From contig JAOPJZ010000019.1 of NCBI GenBank assembly GCA_025517525.1, forward strand, positions 1 through 64,000: 64,000 nucleotides of DNA, given 5' to 3'. This DNA comes from Natronosalvus hydrolyticus (GTDB taxonomy: Archaea > Halobacteriota > Halobacteria > Halobacteriales > Natrialbaceae). Position numbers and translations under genes: made by a program. The notes under the pieces are model-generated. The model made no database searches. It saw only the letters and a program-made list of their open reading frames with translations, and was not told the DNA's origin. The number at the start of each line of letters is the position of its first letter. Position 1 is the stretch's first letter. Positions 1 to 8,224 of the stretch are shown piece after piece.

Positions 1-10
1 CGGACTTCAC

Positions 11-31
11 CCCCGACCTCAAGGGTCGGGG
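11..31. other. GC-rich hairpin, possible IS200/IS605-type end
   Basis: An 8-bp perfect stem (11-18 with 24-31, CCCCGACC/GGTCGGGG) encloses a 5-base loop and is followed by GTTCTCGT. Hairpins of this look are found at the right ends of haloarchaeal IS200/IS605-type elements, whose tnpB would lie left of the window. It could equally be a terminator. Nothing else is evident in 1-141. Confidence 0.35.
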
Positions 32-141
32 TTCTCGTCCTGCACCGCCTATAGACTGAGGGTTTCAACAAGGCCAGTTACACAAAAACGACGTATTTCG
101 GGTCTGTCCAAACTGTCTCGAGTGGAACCACTCGCCATCGG

Positions 142-384
142 TCAGGCTTCTTCGGCCGCGTACCCCATCTTTCGAATACACGTTCGCATCTCGTCCGGAC
201 GGTCGTGTCGGTGCAGTCGCGTTGGCGTGTCACAGTAGTAGATACCGTCGTCGTATCGAAGCGTCACGTCGTGTTCGTTGCCCATGGTCTCGACGGTGAC
301 GACGATACGCCGTCCCTCGTGCATCGCCTCCAGAATCGCATCAGTCGTGAGGTCGCCGGCTGAGATGTACAGTGGAGCTCCCAT
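142..384 (-). CDS. small haloarchaeal protein of unknown function
   Basis: An 80-residue acidic protein with no signal peptide or membrane segment. It has an alternating charged beta-like stretch (RIVVTVETMG, then DVTLRYDDGIYYCD) and a helical tail ending YAAEEA. I do not recognise a named domain. The ATG at 384 is preferred to the GTG at 390 because GAGGTGA lies about 5 bases ahead of it and makes a good Shine-Dalgarno site. It lies 42 bp downstream of serS on the same strand, so it may be co-transcribed. Codon use matches its neighbours. It is probably real because it is conserved in style with small haloarchaeal output-type proteins, but no function can be assigned. Confidence 0.65.
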   Translation of the reverse strand: MGAPLYISAGDLTTDAILEAMHEGRRIVVTVETMGNEHDVTLRYDDGIYYCDTPTRLHRHDRPDEMRTCIRKMGYAAEEA

Positions 385-426
385 TGTCACCTCTTTTGCC
401 CGGTGAAAAAAGTAACTTCGTTCCCG

Positions 427-1806
427 TTACTCGCGTTCGCCGGCACCCAGCGCGCTTTCGCCGACCTTGCTGTGCCCGTCGATCAGTTCCTGTCCGTCCA
501 TGTACGGGCGGAGCGCTTCGGGAACCGTCACCGTCCCGTCCTCGTTCTGGTAGTACTCGAGGACTGCCACCATCACGCGGGGCAACGCCAGCCCCGAGGC
601 GTTGAGCGTGTGGAGGTATTCGGCCGATTCGTGGCGTTCGGGCCGGTAGCGAAGTCCGGCACGACGGGCCTGGAACGCCTTGAAATTGGACGCGCTCGAG
701 ACCTCGAGCCAGCGGCCGCCTTCCTCCGGTCCGTCGTCCATGTCGTCGGCGGGGGCCCATACCTCGATGTCGTAGGTTTTCGCACTCGCGAACGTAAGGT
801 CGCCGGTGCAGAGCTCGAGAATACGGTAGGGAAGCCCGAGGCGTTCGAGCACTGCTTCGGCCTCCCCGAGCAGCGTCTCGAGGCGGTCGAAACTCGTCTC
901 CGGTTCGACGAAGTTGACGAGTTCGACCTTGTTGAACTGGTGGACGCGAACGATACCGCGCGTTTCGGTGCCATGTTCGCCGGCCTCGCGACGGAAGTTC
1001 GGGGTGTACGCCTGGTGTTTTAGCGGAAGGTCGTCTTTCAGGAGGATTTCGTCGGCGTACATGTTTGTGACGGGTACCTCGGCCGTTGGACAGAGCCAGA
1101 GGTCGTCGTCCTCGTACTCGTCTTCATTGCTCCCGCCGAGTCGATAGGCGTCGTCGGCGAACTTCGGAAGCTGTCCCGTCCCGCGCATCGACGTGCTTTT
1201 GACCGGTACGGGCGGGAGCACGTCGACGTAGTCCTGTTCGCGGTGGATATCGAGCATGAACTGGATGAGTGCGTGCTCGAGTCGCGCGCCGTCTCCTTTG
1301 AGGAAATAAAAGCCAGCGCCGGTGGTTTTCGCGCCACGGGCTTCATCGATGATATCGAGGTCCTCGCCGAGGTCGTAGTGGGGGACGACGGTATCGGGCA
1401 ACTCACGCACATCGTCGAAGCCCCAGCGGCGGTGTTCGACGTTGTCCGATTCGTCCGCGCCCACGGGGACGCTCTCGTCCGGGACCTGTGGGATTTCGAG
1501 CATTGCTTCCTCGAGTTCGACCTCGAGTTCGTTCGCTCGGCTTTCGATCTCCTCGATCTCGGCTTTGAGCGATTGTGAGCGCTCGATGGCTTCCTGGGCG
1601 GCTTCCTCCTCACCGGCCTGTTTCAACTCGCCGATTTTCGAGCTGACTTCGTTTCGCTGATGACGCAGATTGTCACCGCGTGCTTTCAATTCGCGCCACT
1701 CCTCGTCGGCGTCGAGAATCCGTTCGAGGTCGACGTCAGCACCTCGATTCTCGAGGGCGGTACGGACCCGTTCGGGGTTCTCGCGTAGCATCGTCCGGTC
1801 GATCAT
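427..1806 (-). CDS. serS: seryl-tRNA synthetase
   Basis: A 459-residue cytoplasmic class II aminoacyl-tRNA synthetase that charges tRNA-Ser. The N-terminal ~110 residues form the antiparallel coiled-coil arm typical of SerRS (ELKARGDNLRHQRNEVSSKI and the following heptads), which grips the long variable arm of tRNA-Ser. The catalytic domain carries motif 2 (NFRREAGEHGTETRGIVRVH) and a C-terminal motif 3 region (NASGLALPRVMVAVLEYYQN). The open frame extends upstream to 1959, but the family start is MIDRTMLRENPERVR, which places the ATG at 1806. Length is normal for bacterial-type SerRS of haloarchaea, not the rare methanogen type. Transcription is divergent from the PhoU/TrkA-C gene, 128 bp away. 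Confidence 0.97.
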   Translation of the reverse strand: MIDRTMLRENPERVRTALENRGADVDLERILDADEEWRELKARGDNLRHQRNEVSSKIGELKQAGEEEAAQEAIERSQSLKAEIEEIESRANELEVELEEAMLEIPQVPDESVPVGADESDNVEHRRWGFDDVRELPDTVVPHYDLGEDLDIIDEARGAKTTGAGFYFLKGDGARLEHALIQFMLDIHREQDYVDVLPPVPVKSTSMRGTGQLPKFADDAYRLGGSNEDEYEDDDLWLCPTAEVPVTNMYADEILLKDDLPLKHQAYTPNFRREAGEHGTETRGIVRVHQFNKVELVNFVEPETSFDRLETLLGEAEAVLERLGLPYRILELCTGDLTFASAKTYDIEVWAPADDMDDGPEEGGRWLEVSSASNFKAFQARRAGLRYRPERHESAEYLHTLNASGLALPRVMVAVLEYYQNEDGTVTVPEALRPYMDGQELIDGHSKVGESALGAGERE

Positions 1807-1934
1807 TGCCCGAGGGTTCTCTGTGGCGGGCAAAAACCGTGTCGGATGTGTGTCAGTGGTCGCCATTCCGGGACCGCTGGTGTCGATCACGCAAGCGGGA
1901 AACGTTTTTTTCCACGGGGTGGGTGGGTACGAGT

Positions 1935-3143
1935 ATGGACCCACTCGCGGACGAGGCACCGTCGACGCCGATCGAGTACGAACCGGTCAGCGTCAAGGAC
2001 GTGTTGATCGAGATGAAAGACACCGCAGAGCTGTTGATCGATCTCGCGTATTCTGCCGTGCTTCACCGCAATGAGGACCTCGCGAGGGAAGTCGTTCGCC
2101 TCGAGGCACGTATGGATCTCCTCGAGATGCGCGGCCGGATGAGCCTCATGATGGCTGCGCGCAATCCGGACGACGCCGAACAGCTGGCGCCGGTGCTCGG
2201 CATCGTCGCAGCGGCCGACCAGATCAGCGACGCGGCCGGCGACATCGCGAAGATCGTCCTCGAGGACATCGGTCTGCCGGACGCGATGCGGGCGGCACTG
2301 CCGGATGCCGTCGAAACGCTCGTCCGTGGTGTCGTTACGACGGACTCGACCTACGCCGCGCGCACGCTCAAGGACATCAACCTCGAGTCCGAGACGGGCG
2401 TGCGGGTCATCGCGCTCCGGCGGGGCAACGAGTGGCTGCTCAACCCCGGCCCGGAGACGACGATCGAGGCCGAGGACGTCGCGTTCATGCGCGGCCCTGA
2501 CGCGGGCATCGAGGAGGTCTACGAGATCATGACCGGCACGCCCCACGAGCCGCCGGTGATCGACACACCGGATCTGCCGGATCTCGAGCGGGCCGTCGAC
2601 ACCATCGTCCTGATGAAGAACCTCTCGGAGCTGGCGGTCGATCTGGCCTACAGCAGCGTCCTCTTCGACAGCGAGGGGCTCGCCGAGGAGGTACAGAACC
2701 TCGAGGTGGAAGTCGACGCGCTCGAGTCGCGGTTCGAGGCCTGGACGCTCCAGGCGGCCGCCGATGCGGAGGATCCGGTTCGCCTCCGGGGCCTGATCCA
2801 CCTCGGGAGTGCGACAGAGGTCATCAGCGACGCCGCTGTCGACATCAGCGAGGGCGTCTTCCGCGACATCGACGTCCATCCCGTCGTGCGGATGGCCGTC
2901 GAGGAGAGCGACGAGATCATTACTCGCGTCGAAGTCGAAGCCGGCAGCACACTCGACGGGCGAACGATTCTCGAGGGGGTTCCCGACACGGAGACGACGA
3001 TGTCGGTCATCGCTATTCGCCGCCCCGACGAGGGCTGGCTCCTGGTCGGAGACGCCGACGCAACCGCTCGAGCCGGCGACGTTCTCATCGCGAAAGGAAC
3101 CCGGACGGCGGCCGCCGAGTTCGACGAGATGGCTCGAGCCTGA
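1935..3143 (+). CDS. PhoU/TrkA-C domain protein, internally duplicated
   Basis: A 402-residue soluble protein built as two copies of the same module. Residues ~18-115 and ~218-312 are PhoU-like helical domains (VLIEMKDTAELLIDLAYSAV versus IVLMKNLSELAVDLAYSSVL). Residues ~125-200 and ~322-402 are TrkA-C (RCK C) ligand-binding domains (RVIALRRGNEWLLNPGPET versus MSVIAIRRPDEGWLLVGDAD). Proteins of this family are thought to gate or regulate K+ or other cation channels and transporters, with TrkA-C binding a small ligand such as a dinucleotide. No transmembrane segment and no channel gene lie next to it, so the partner is unknown. The open frame reaches back to 1680, but the start MDPLADEAP at 1935 gives the family length and avoids overlap with serS. 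Confidence 0.85.
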   Translation: MDPLADEAPSTPIEYEPVSVKDVLIEMKDTAELLIDLAYSAVLHRNEDLAREVVRLEARMDLLEMRGRMSLMMAARNPDDAEQLAPVLGIVAAADQISDAAGDIAKIVLEDIGLPDAMRAALPDAVETLVRGVVTTDSTYAARTLKDINLESETGVRVIALRRGNEWLLNPGPETTIEAEDVAFMRGPDAGIEEVYEIMTGTPHEPPVIDTPDLPDLERAVDTIVLMKNLSELAVDLAYSSVLFDSEGLAEEVQNLEVEVDALESRFEAWTLQAAADAEDPVRLRGLIHLGSATEVISDAAVDISEGVFRDIDVHPVVRMAVEESDEIITRVEVEAGSTLDGRTILEGVPDTETTMSVIAIRRPDEGWLLVGDADATARAGDVLIAKGTRTAAAEFDEMARA

Positions 3144-3214
3144 TTTTCCTCGGTCCGTGATGACCTCTCACACACTGACCGAACACTATTTACCGTTCCT
3201 CGAGATTGCTCGAT

Positions 3215-3883
3215 ATGGTATCCCGTGAACGGGTTCGGCGTGCCTACGACGACCTCGCCGACGTGTATGCTGCCCAGCGAGCCGTCGATGGGCCGGGTAT
3301 GGAACTCCTGGGGGAGTTCGTCGACACGCTCGAGGGACCGACGAGGATTCTCGATGCCGGATGTGGGCAGGGAACGCCGGTGCTGGAACGACTGAGCGAG
3401 TCGGCGATGGCCGTCGGCCTCGATTTTTCCCGCGAGCAGCTTCGATTGGCAGCCGACAGCGTTCCCGGCGGCGCACTCGTTCAGGGCGACATGACGGCCC
3501 TGCCGTTCGAATCCGATAGCTTCGACGCCGGCGTTGCGTACTGGTCGCTGATACACGTCCCGAACGCAACGCAACCGGCGGTGCTCGAGGCGTTCGCTCG
3601 CGTGTTGCGGCCCGGTGGCCGACTGCTGGTCTGTGACGGGACCACCGACTGGGCCGGCGAGAATCCAGATTGGCTCGACAGCGGCATCGAAATGAGCTGG
3701 GATATCGCCGGCGCGGCCACGACACGCGACCACCTCGAGGCCGCCGGCTTTGCGATCACCGACGCCTGGGGCGTCGAGGACACACTCGAAGCCGACGGTG
3801 CCGGGTATCAGCGACTCGAGCCAACCGCGGTGGCCGACAACGACTTTCCGTGGACGTTTTTCGCCGCGACGCTCGAGGAATAG
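3215..3883 (+). CDS. class I SAM-dependent methyltransferase
   Basis: A 222-residue Methyltransf_11-type enzyme. Motif I is RILDAGCGQGTPVLERL at ~45-60, followed by the acidic ribose-binding turn (AVGLDFSREQL), the motif ALVQGDMTALPFESDSFDAG, and ARVLRPGGRLLVCDGT. These are the SAM-binding elements of small-molecule methyltransferases such as the UbiE/BioC group; the substrate cannot be told from sequence. The ATG at 3215 (MVSRERVRRAYDDLADVY) is preferred over the upstream TTG at 3206. The gene stands alone, 71 bp after the PhoU/TrkA-C gene on the same strand, and converges on argS. Confidence 0.87.
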   Translation: MVSRERVRRAYDDLADVYAAQRAVDGPGMELLGEFVDTLEGPTRILDAGCGQGTPVLERLSESAMAVGLDFSREQLRLAADSVPGGALVQGDMTALPFESDSFDAGVAYWSLIHVPNATQPAVLEAFARVLRPGGRLLVCDGTTDWAGENPDWLDSGIEMSWDIAGAATTRDHLEAAGFAITDAWGVEDTLEADGAGYQRLEPTAVADNDFPWTFFAATLEE

Positions 3884-3936
3884 ATTCGCTCGAAGCTCCG
3901 TCAGTTCGGGCGGGTTTGGCTGAAAGAATCCGGCTC

Positions 3937-5751
3937 CTACATCGACTCCGGCGCGGCCACACCGAGGACACCCAGCGCGTTCGCGATGGTGTGTTTCGAG
4001 GCCGCAACTAGCGCCAGACGGGCCTCGCGCACCTCGGGGTCGACGTCGTCGGCGAGGACGGGGCACTCTCGATAGAAACCGTTGAACGCCTCGGCGAACT
4101 CGCGGGTGTAGGTCGCGACCTGGTGGGGCTCGAGATCGTCGGCGGCTTCCTCGATGACGGCGGGGAAGCGAGCGATAGTCTCGACGAGATGTCGTTCGGC
4201 CTCGGTCTCGAGCAGGCTCGCGTCAACGTCGGTTTCGAAAACGCCGTCGACGCCGTTGCCGGCCCCGTTCGGACGTTCCTCGTCCGTTTCACCCGAGGCG
4301 CGTCGCGCCTCCTCGAGGATGCCACAACAGCGGGCGTGAACGTACTGGACATATGGCGCTGACTGAGCCTCGAAGTTGAGCGCTTGCTCCCACTCGAACG
4401 TGATTGCTTTCGTGGGCTGTTTGGAGACGATGTCGTAGCGAACCGCGCCGATGCCGACCTGGTGGGCGATACGCTCGATATCGTCCTCGTCGAGGTCGTC
4501 GTCACGGATGCGGTCGTCCAGTCGGCTCTCGACTTCCTCGCGGGCGCGGTCGATGGCCTCGTCCAGCAGGTCGTCGAGGTCGATGCCGGTCCCGCGGCGG
4601 GTACTCATCTTCCCCTCCGGCAGATTCACGTAGGAGTAGAGTACCTGGCGAAGCTGGTCGGTGTCGTTGCCCAGCAACTCGAGGGCCGCCCGAAGCTGTC
4701 TGGCCTGCAGTTTGTGGTCCTCGCCGAGGACCGTCACCGCGCGGTCGTAGTTGTCGAACTTCCACTCGTGATGGGCCAGGTCGCGGGTCGGGTACAGCGA
4801 GGTATCGTCCGAGCGCAAGAAGACGAGGTTCTTATCGATGCCGTGCTCCTCGAGTTCGAGTTGCCAGGCCTCTTCCTCGTAGACCGCGCCCTCGAGTTCT
4901 TTGAGACGGGCGACGACGTCGTCGGTCGAGCCGTCGCGCATGAACTTCGTCTCCTTGACGAACGCGTCGAACTCGGCGGGAAGTCGTGCGAGACAGGCCT
5001 TCATGCCGCCGAGAACCTGATCCACGACCTCGCTCACGCGGGCGTAGGCCGCCTCGTCGCCGGCCTCGAGGCCCTGCATGATGGACTGAATTTCGGCCTC
5101 GGCGGCTTCGATGTCGTCCTCGTCGGCTTCCTCGAGAAAGGCGTTTCCCTTGCGGTAGTAGCGCACGAGGTCGTACTCGATGCGGTCGCGCTCTGGGTCG
5201 TCTTCGATATCGGACTCATCGAAGGTCTCGTAGGCCCAGGTGAAGACGGCCATCTGACGGCCGGCGTCGTTGACGTAGTAGTGACGGTCGACGTCGTAGC
5301 CGGCGATATCGAGCAGGTTCGATACCGCGTCCCCGATGATCGGGTTACGAGCGCGGCCGACGTGGACAGGGCCGGTCGGGTTCGCACTGGTGTGCTCGAC
5401 GACGACGCTCGTCTCGCGATCGGGGAGGGCGCCGTACTCGGGGTCGACGCCGGCGGCGAGCGTCTCCGCGATGTAGGCCCTACTCGGGAGGAAGTTCAGG
5501 TACGGCCCCTGTGTCTCGATCCGGGCCACGTACTCGAGATCGTCGGCGTCGATTTCCCCTGCCAGCTGCGCGGCGGCCTGTGGCGGGGCGACGCCCAACT
5601 CGCCGGCCAGTCGGAAGGCGACGCTCGAGGCCAGGACGGCCGGGACGTCTTCCGGTGGCTCTTCGATACCGAGGTCGTCAGTGGGGAGGTCGAGTGCGGA
5701 AAGCGCCCCTTCGAGGGCGTCCTCGACCTCCGTGCGAAGCGCGATGAACAT
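3937..5751 (-). CDS. argS: arginyl-tRNA synthetase
   Basis: A 604-residue class I aminoacyl-tRNA synthetase for tRNA-Arg. The N-terminal ~90 residues form the ArgRS-specific Add-1 domain. The HIGH signature appears as HVGRARNPIIGDAVSNLLDI, the KMSKS equivalent as LPEGKMSTRRGTGIDLDDLL, and the C-terminal DALR-type anticodon-binding domain includes FNGFYRECPVL near the end. The frame is open to 5871, but MFIALRTEVEDALEGAL at 5751 is the natural N-terminus. The 335-bp divergent region ahead of it contains a TATA-like cttaaaggg on this strand around 5827-5835. Confidence 0.97.
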   Translation of the reverse strand: MFIALRTEVEDALEGALSALDLPTDDLGIEEPPEDVPAVLASSVAFRLAGELGVAPPQAAAQLAGEIDADDLEYVARIETQGPYLNFLPSRAYIAETLAAGVDPEYGALPDRETSVVVEHTSANPTGPVHVGRARNPIIGDAVSNLLDIAGYDVDRHYYVNDAGRQMAVFTWAYETFDESDIEDDPERDRIEYDLVRYYRKGNAFLEEADEDDIEAAEAEIQSIMQGLEAGDEAAYARVSEVVDQVLGGMKACLARLPAEFDAFVKETKFMRDGSTDDVVARLKELEGAVYEEEAWQLELEEHGIDKNLVFLRSDDTSLYPTRDLAHHEWKFDNYDRAVTVLGEDHKLQARQLRAALELLGNDTDQLRQVLYSYVNLPEGKMSTRRGTGIDLDDLLDEAIDRAREEVESRLDDRIRDDDLDEDDIERIAHQVGIGAVRYDIVSKQPTKAITFEWEQALNFEAQSAPYVQYVHARCCGILEEARRASGETDEERPNGAGNGVDGVFETDVDASLLETEAERHLVETIARFPAVIEEAADDLEPHQVATYTREFAEAFNGFYRECPVLADDVDPEVREARLALVAASKHTIANALGVLGVAAPESM

Positions 5752-6086
5752 ACCCTCCGTTTTCGGGGCTCGAGTAAAGGGATGTCGGGTTTTGGTCGCC
5801 GTTCGGGGGTGTGATACAGTGTGTCGTCCCTTTAAGTTGTTCTCGTCACAAGGTGAAGCTATGAAGGGCATTTTAGTGCGCCAACGTTCCTCCCTGAGCG
5901 TCGAGCGTGTCTCTATTTCCCACTGAGCTGCCGCGGAACGCCGCTATTGCCACACGCTGTGCGCTCCGGTGGCAATTCGTGTTACATCTCTGTTTATTCA
6001 GGCGATATTTATAGTGCCCACAGTCGATACGACCGCTATCGAAATCCGAGCGAGGTTTTTTCCCTCTCCTCGCCAGAGTCGTTCGT
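5752..6086. other. divergent intergenic region argS / RNA polymerase epsilon
   Basis: 335 bp with two outward promoters: a TATA-like element for argS near 5830 and one for the plus-strand gene at 6006-6014. The middle (5940-6000) is lower in GC. I see no ORF with good codon use and no stable RNA gene. Confidence 0.5.
6006..6014 (+). promoter_or_regulatory. TATA box of the RNA polymerase epsilon gene
   Basis: TATTTATAG is the best archaeal TATA element ahead of the start at 6087. It predicts a transcript start near 6038 and a short leader of about 50 bases. Confidence 0.5.
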
Positions 6087-6869
6087 ATGTCCCGTGAGCG
6101 CTCGAGTGACGCCCCAACCAACTCGCCACCATCGCGGCTGTCCGTGAGACGACGGCCAGACGAACCGGCGCGCCTGGAAACGCGACCGGGTGCGGGGGCG
6201 CTCTCCCGGGCCGACCACCAGCGCGACGGTGCCGTTCGGCGCTGGGGTGTTCAGACGCCGAGTGCGACGACGATCGGTCGCCCGGAGCGTCCCGATGGCG
6301 ACCTCTCGGACAGCGTGCGCCGCCTTCACGACGAACAGCACCCGGCGACCCCAGGCTACGCCGAGCGCGCCCACCATCTCGACCGCCTGCGAACCACACA
6401 GGCGCTGTGTAACGCCCTCGAGTTGACACCGTGGCAACGCGACCGCGCGCTGGGCGTGATGGACGTCCTCGACCTCCGTGAATTCGGTAGCCAGCGAGCG
6501 ATTCCTATCGTTGCGCTGGTGGTCATCCGCCACGTCGTCGACCTCGACCGGCGAGCCTATTTCGGCCTCGAGGACCTGGACGTGGGTTCGCTCTCGCCGG
6601 AACGGATGGACGAACTGTTCGGTCGATACCGTGCCCACGACATCACCGACGAAGCCTCGTTCAAGCGCCTCGCAGCACACCATGGCCTCGATACCACAAA
6701 CCTGAATCGGCTTCGCCGTATCGTGAAACGCCAACTCAAGGACGCCCAGCCGGCGTTCGGTCGCGAGCCAAACCGTGACCCGAATCTGCCTCGAGCGCGC
6801 GAGGAACGGGGGTCGACACTGGTGGATGGTGCCTCTGCATCGGACGACGGAGACGCCGACGAGGAATGA
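6087..6869 (+). CDS. haloarchaeal DNA-directed RNA polymerase subunit epsilon-type protein
   Basis: A 260-residue soluble, Arg- and Asp-rich protein. The central part (~50-225) carries the conserved blocks I associate with the haloarchaeal protein annotated as RNA polymerase subunit epsilon: RRWGVQTPSATTIGRPERPD, ERAHHLDRLRTTQALCNALE, LTPWQRDRALGVMDVLDL and FGSQRAIPIVALVVIRHVVD. The arrangement resembles a cyclin-like fold, as in TFB core repeats (inference). The first ~45 and last ~35 residues are low-complexity and variable. It is a single-gene unit with its own TATA box, divergent from argS and converging on NAD kinase across a degenerate palindromic repeat. The family role is assigned from old biochemical naming in Halobacterium; whether it is a stoichiometric polymerase subunit is uncertain. 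Confidence 0.72.
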   Translation: MSRERSSDAPTNSPPSRLSVRRRPDEPARLETRPGAGALSRADHQRDGAVRRWGVQTPSATTIGRPERPDGDLSDSVRRLHDEQHPATPGYAERAHHLDRLRTTQALCNALELTPWQRDRALGVMDVLDLREFGSQRAIPIVALVVIRHVVDLDRRAYFGLEDLDVGSLSPERMDELFGRYRAHDITDEASFKRLAAHHGLDTTNLNRLRRIVKRQLKDAQPAFGREPNRDPNLPRAREERGSTLVDGASASDDGDADEE

Positions 6870-6904
6870 GAAGAGACGCGGCCAGCCAGGCGTCTGCCTT
6901 GCTG

Positions 6905-6984
6905 GAGTTTTCCGGTCCGTTTGTATTCCATCGCGACTCAGTCTTGCAATAGGGTGTACAATGACTTTCGATGGCTACGATAAT
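6905..6984. repeat. degenerate copy of the ~86-bp palindromic (MITE-like) element, family 2
   Basis: The right half (GTCTTGC, GGTGTaCAATGACTTTC, GGCTACgATA) matches the inverted arm of the intact copy at 49626-49711; the left half is decayed. It sits between two convergent genes, like the other copies. Confidence 0.65.
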
Positions 6985-7007
6985 CGCTCGAGGACCTCGA
7001 CGGACAG

Positions 7008-7838
7008 TCACTCGAGTTTTTCCAGCGCCTGAAAGAAGTCGACCGTGGGTCCGGTGAGCGTAATTGAGTTGTCAGCCCGCGTGACGGTTACCGTTTCGCC
7101 GGGCGCGAGTGGCTGGCGGTTGCGCCCGTCGCTGATGGCCCAGGCGGTTTCAGCATCGGAGACGGTGAGGGTAATTTCGCTGTCGCCGTCGACGACCAGT
7201 GACGGCATCGCGTCGGCTGCACACATCTGGGTGATGACCAGTCCGTCGACAGTCGGGTGGACGAGCGGCCCGCCGTCGCTCAAGTTGTAGGCTGTCGACC
7301 CTGTTGGCGTCGCGACGAGGGCACCATCACCCCAGCTCGAGGCATAGGGTTCGCCGTCGACCGCGATGTCGACGGTAACGCCACCGGCCGGCCCGCGGCG
7401 GGGTCCGTGGACGAGAACCTCGTTGAGCGCTGGCTCGAGACTCCAGTTATCGCCGCGTGCCGTCAGTCGAGACACCGAGCGACCCGAAACGGCACCCTGG
7501 CTGTGTGCTTCCTCGAGGAGCGCAGTCACCGCGTCGACGGCATCCGCCGGGGCGACGGCGTTGAGAAAGCCCACTTCGCCGAGGTTCACGCCCATAAGTG
7601 GGGCGTTGCCGGCTTCGCGCGCGACGAACAGGAACGTGCCGTCACCGCCGATGCTGACGACGAACGCACACTCGTTCATCGCGTCTACGGGGACCCCGCT
7701 TGCGTCGATAGCTTCGGCGGTTGCGTTGTCGACGAGGACGTCGTCTCCCCGTTTCTCGACCAGTCCGACGAGGGAGTCAGCGAGTTGCTGTGCTCGCTCG
7801 TTCTCCCGCTGTGCGACGATACCGACGGTGACAGCCAT
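7008..7838 (-). CDS. nadK: NAD kinase
   Basis: A 276-residue cytoplasmic kinase that phosphorylates NAD to NADP using ATP or polyphosphate. It has the diagnostic GGDGT motif (VSIGGDGTFLFVAREAG, ~residue 75), the second conserved block (LVATPTGSTAYNLSDGGPLV) and the sugar-kinase-like fold with a C-terminal beta-rich domain (VVDGDSEITLTVSDAETAWA). The upstream frame is open to 8009, but the natural start is MAVTVGIVAQRENERAQQ at 7838. The gene is probably monocistronic; its stop faces the RNA polymerase epsilon gene. Confidence 0.95.
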   Translation of the reverse strand: MAVTVGIVAQRENERAQQLADSLVGLVEKRGDDVLVDNATAEAIDASGVPVDAMNECAFVVSIGGDGTFLFVAREAGNAPLMGVNLGEVGFLNAVAPADAVDAVTALLEEAHSQGAVSGRSVSRLTARGDNWSLEPALNEVLVHGPRRGPAGGVTVDIAVDGEPYASSWGDGALVATPTGSTAYNLSDGGPLVHPTVDGLVITQMCAADAMPSLVVDGDSEITLTVSDAETAWAISDGRNRQPLAPGETVTVTRADNSITLTGPTVDFFQALEKLE

Positions 7839-8224
7839 CACGTGCCGGTTGTCCCGCAGGACGCAAAAAGCCACCTCCCGTGGTCCTCGAGCAATCGTTC
7901 CAGACTGCTCATCACCGCTATCGTGGCAACAACATTCATCGTCGTGGAACGTTTCGTTGCTGGTAGACCGCTGGTAATGTCGCTCGCACCGTTTCACCGT
8001 GTCGACCAATCGTCTTCAGGCTCACACCGCTGCTCGAGGGTTGAGCCGTTTCATCCGCCGATACCCGCGGTACACACCACGACCGAGTTCATGCGCCGAA
8101 ATCCACTCATCCGGCTGATCCACGCAACGCGACTGATTCTGCCCACGCGGCGCTTTCGCGCTCGAGGACGGGCTTTTTGCCGCGATGAGCGTGAGCTACC
8201 GATCGAGAACCTCCAGGTGAGCGC
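7839..8224. other. divergent intergenic region with one candidate small ORF
   Basis: 386 bp between nadK and the KaiC-like gene. A 45-codon plus-strand frame (8091-8228, MRRNPLIRLIHATRLILPT...) ends with its TGA inside the ATGA of the KaiC-like start, as in translationally coupled genes. It is basic (about ten Arg) and matches nothing I know, so I list it only as a possibility. Confidence 0.25.

Noticed and set aside
2648..4066. 472-codon minus-strand frame across two plus-strand genes
   Set aside because: Arg/Pro/Ser-rich, spans a gene boundary, and has no recognisable domain.
4384..5814. 476-codon plus-strand frame opposite argS
   Set aside because: Shadow of the GC-rich argS gene; no family motif, while argS on the other strand has all class I signatures.
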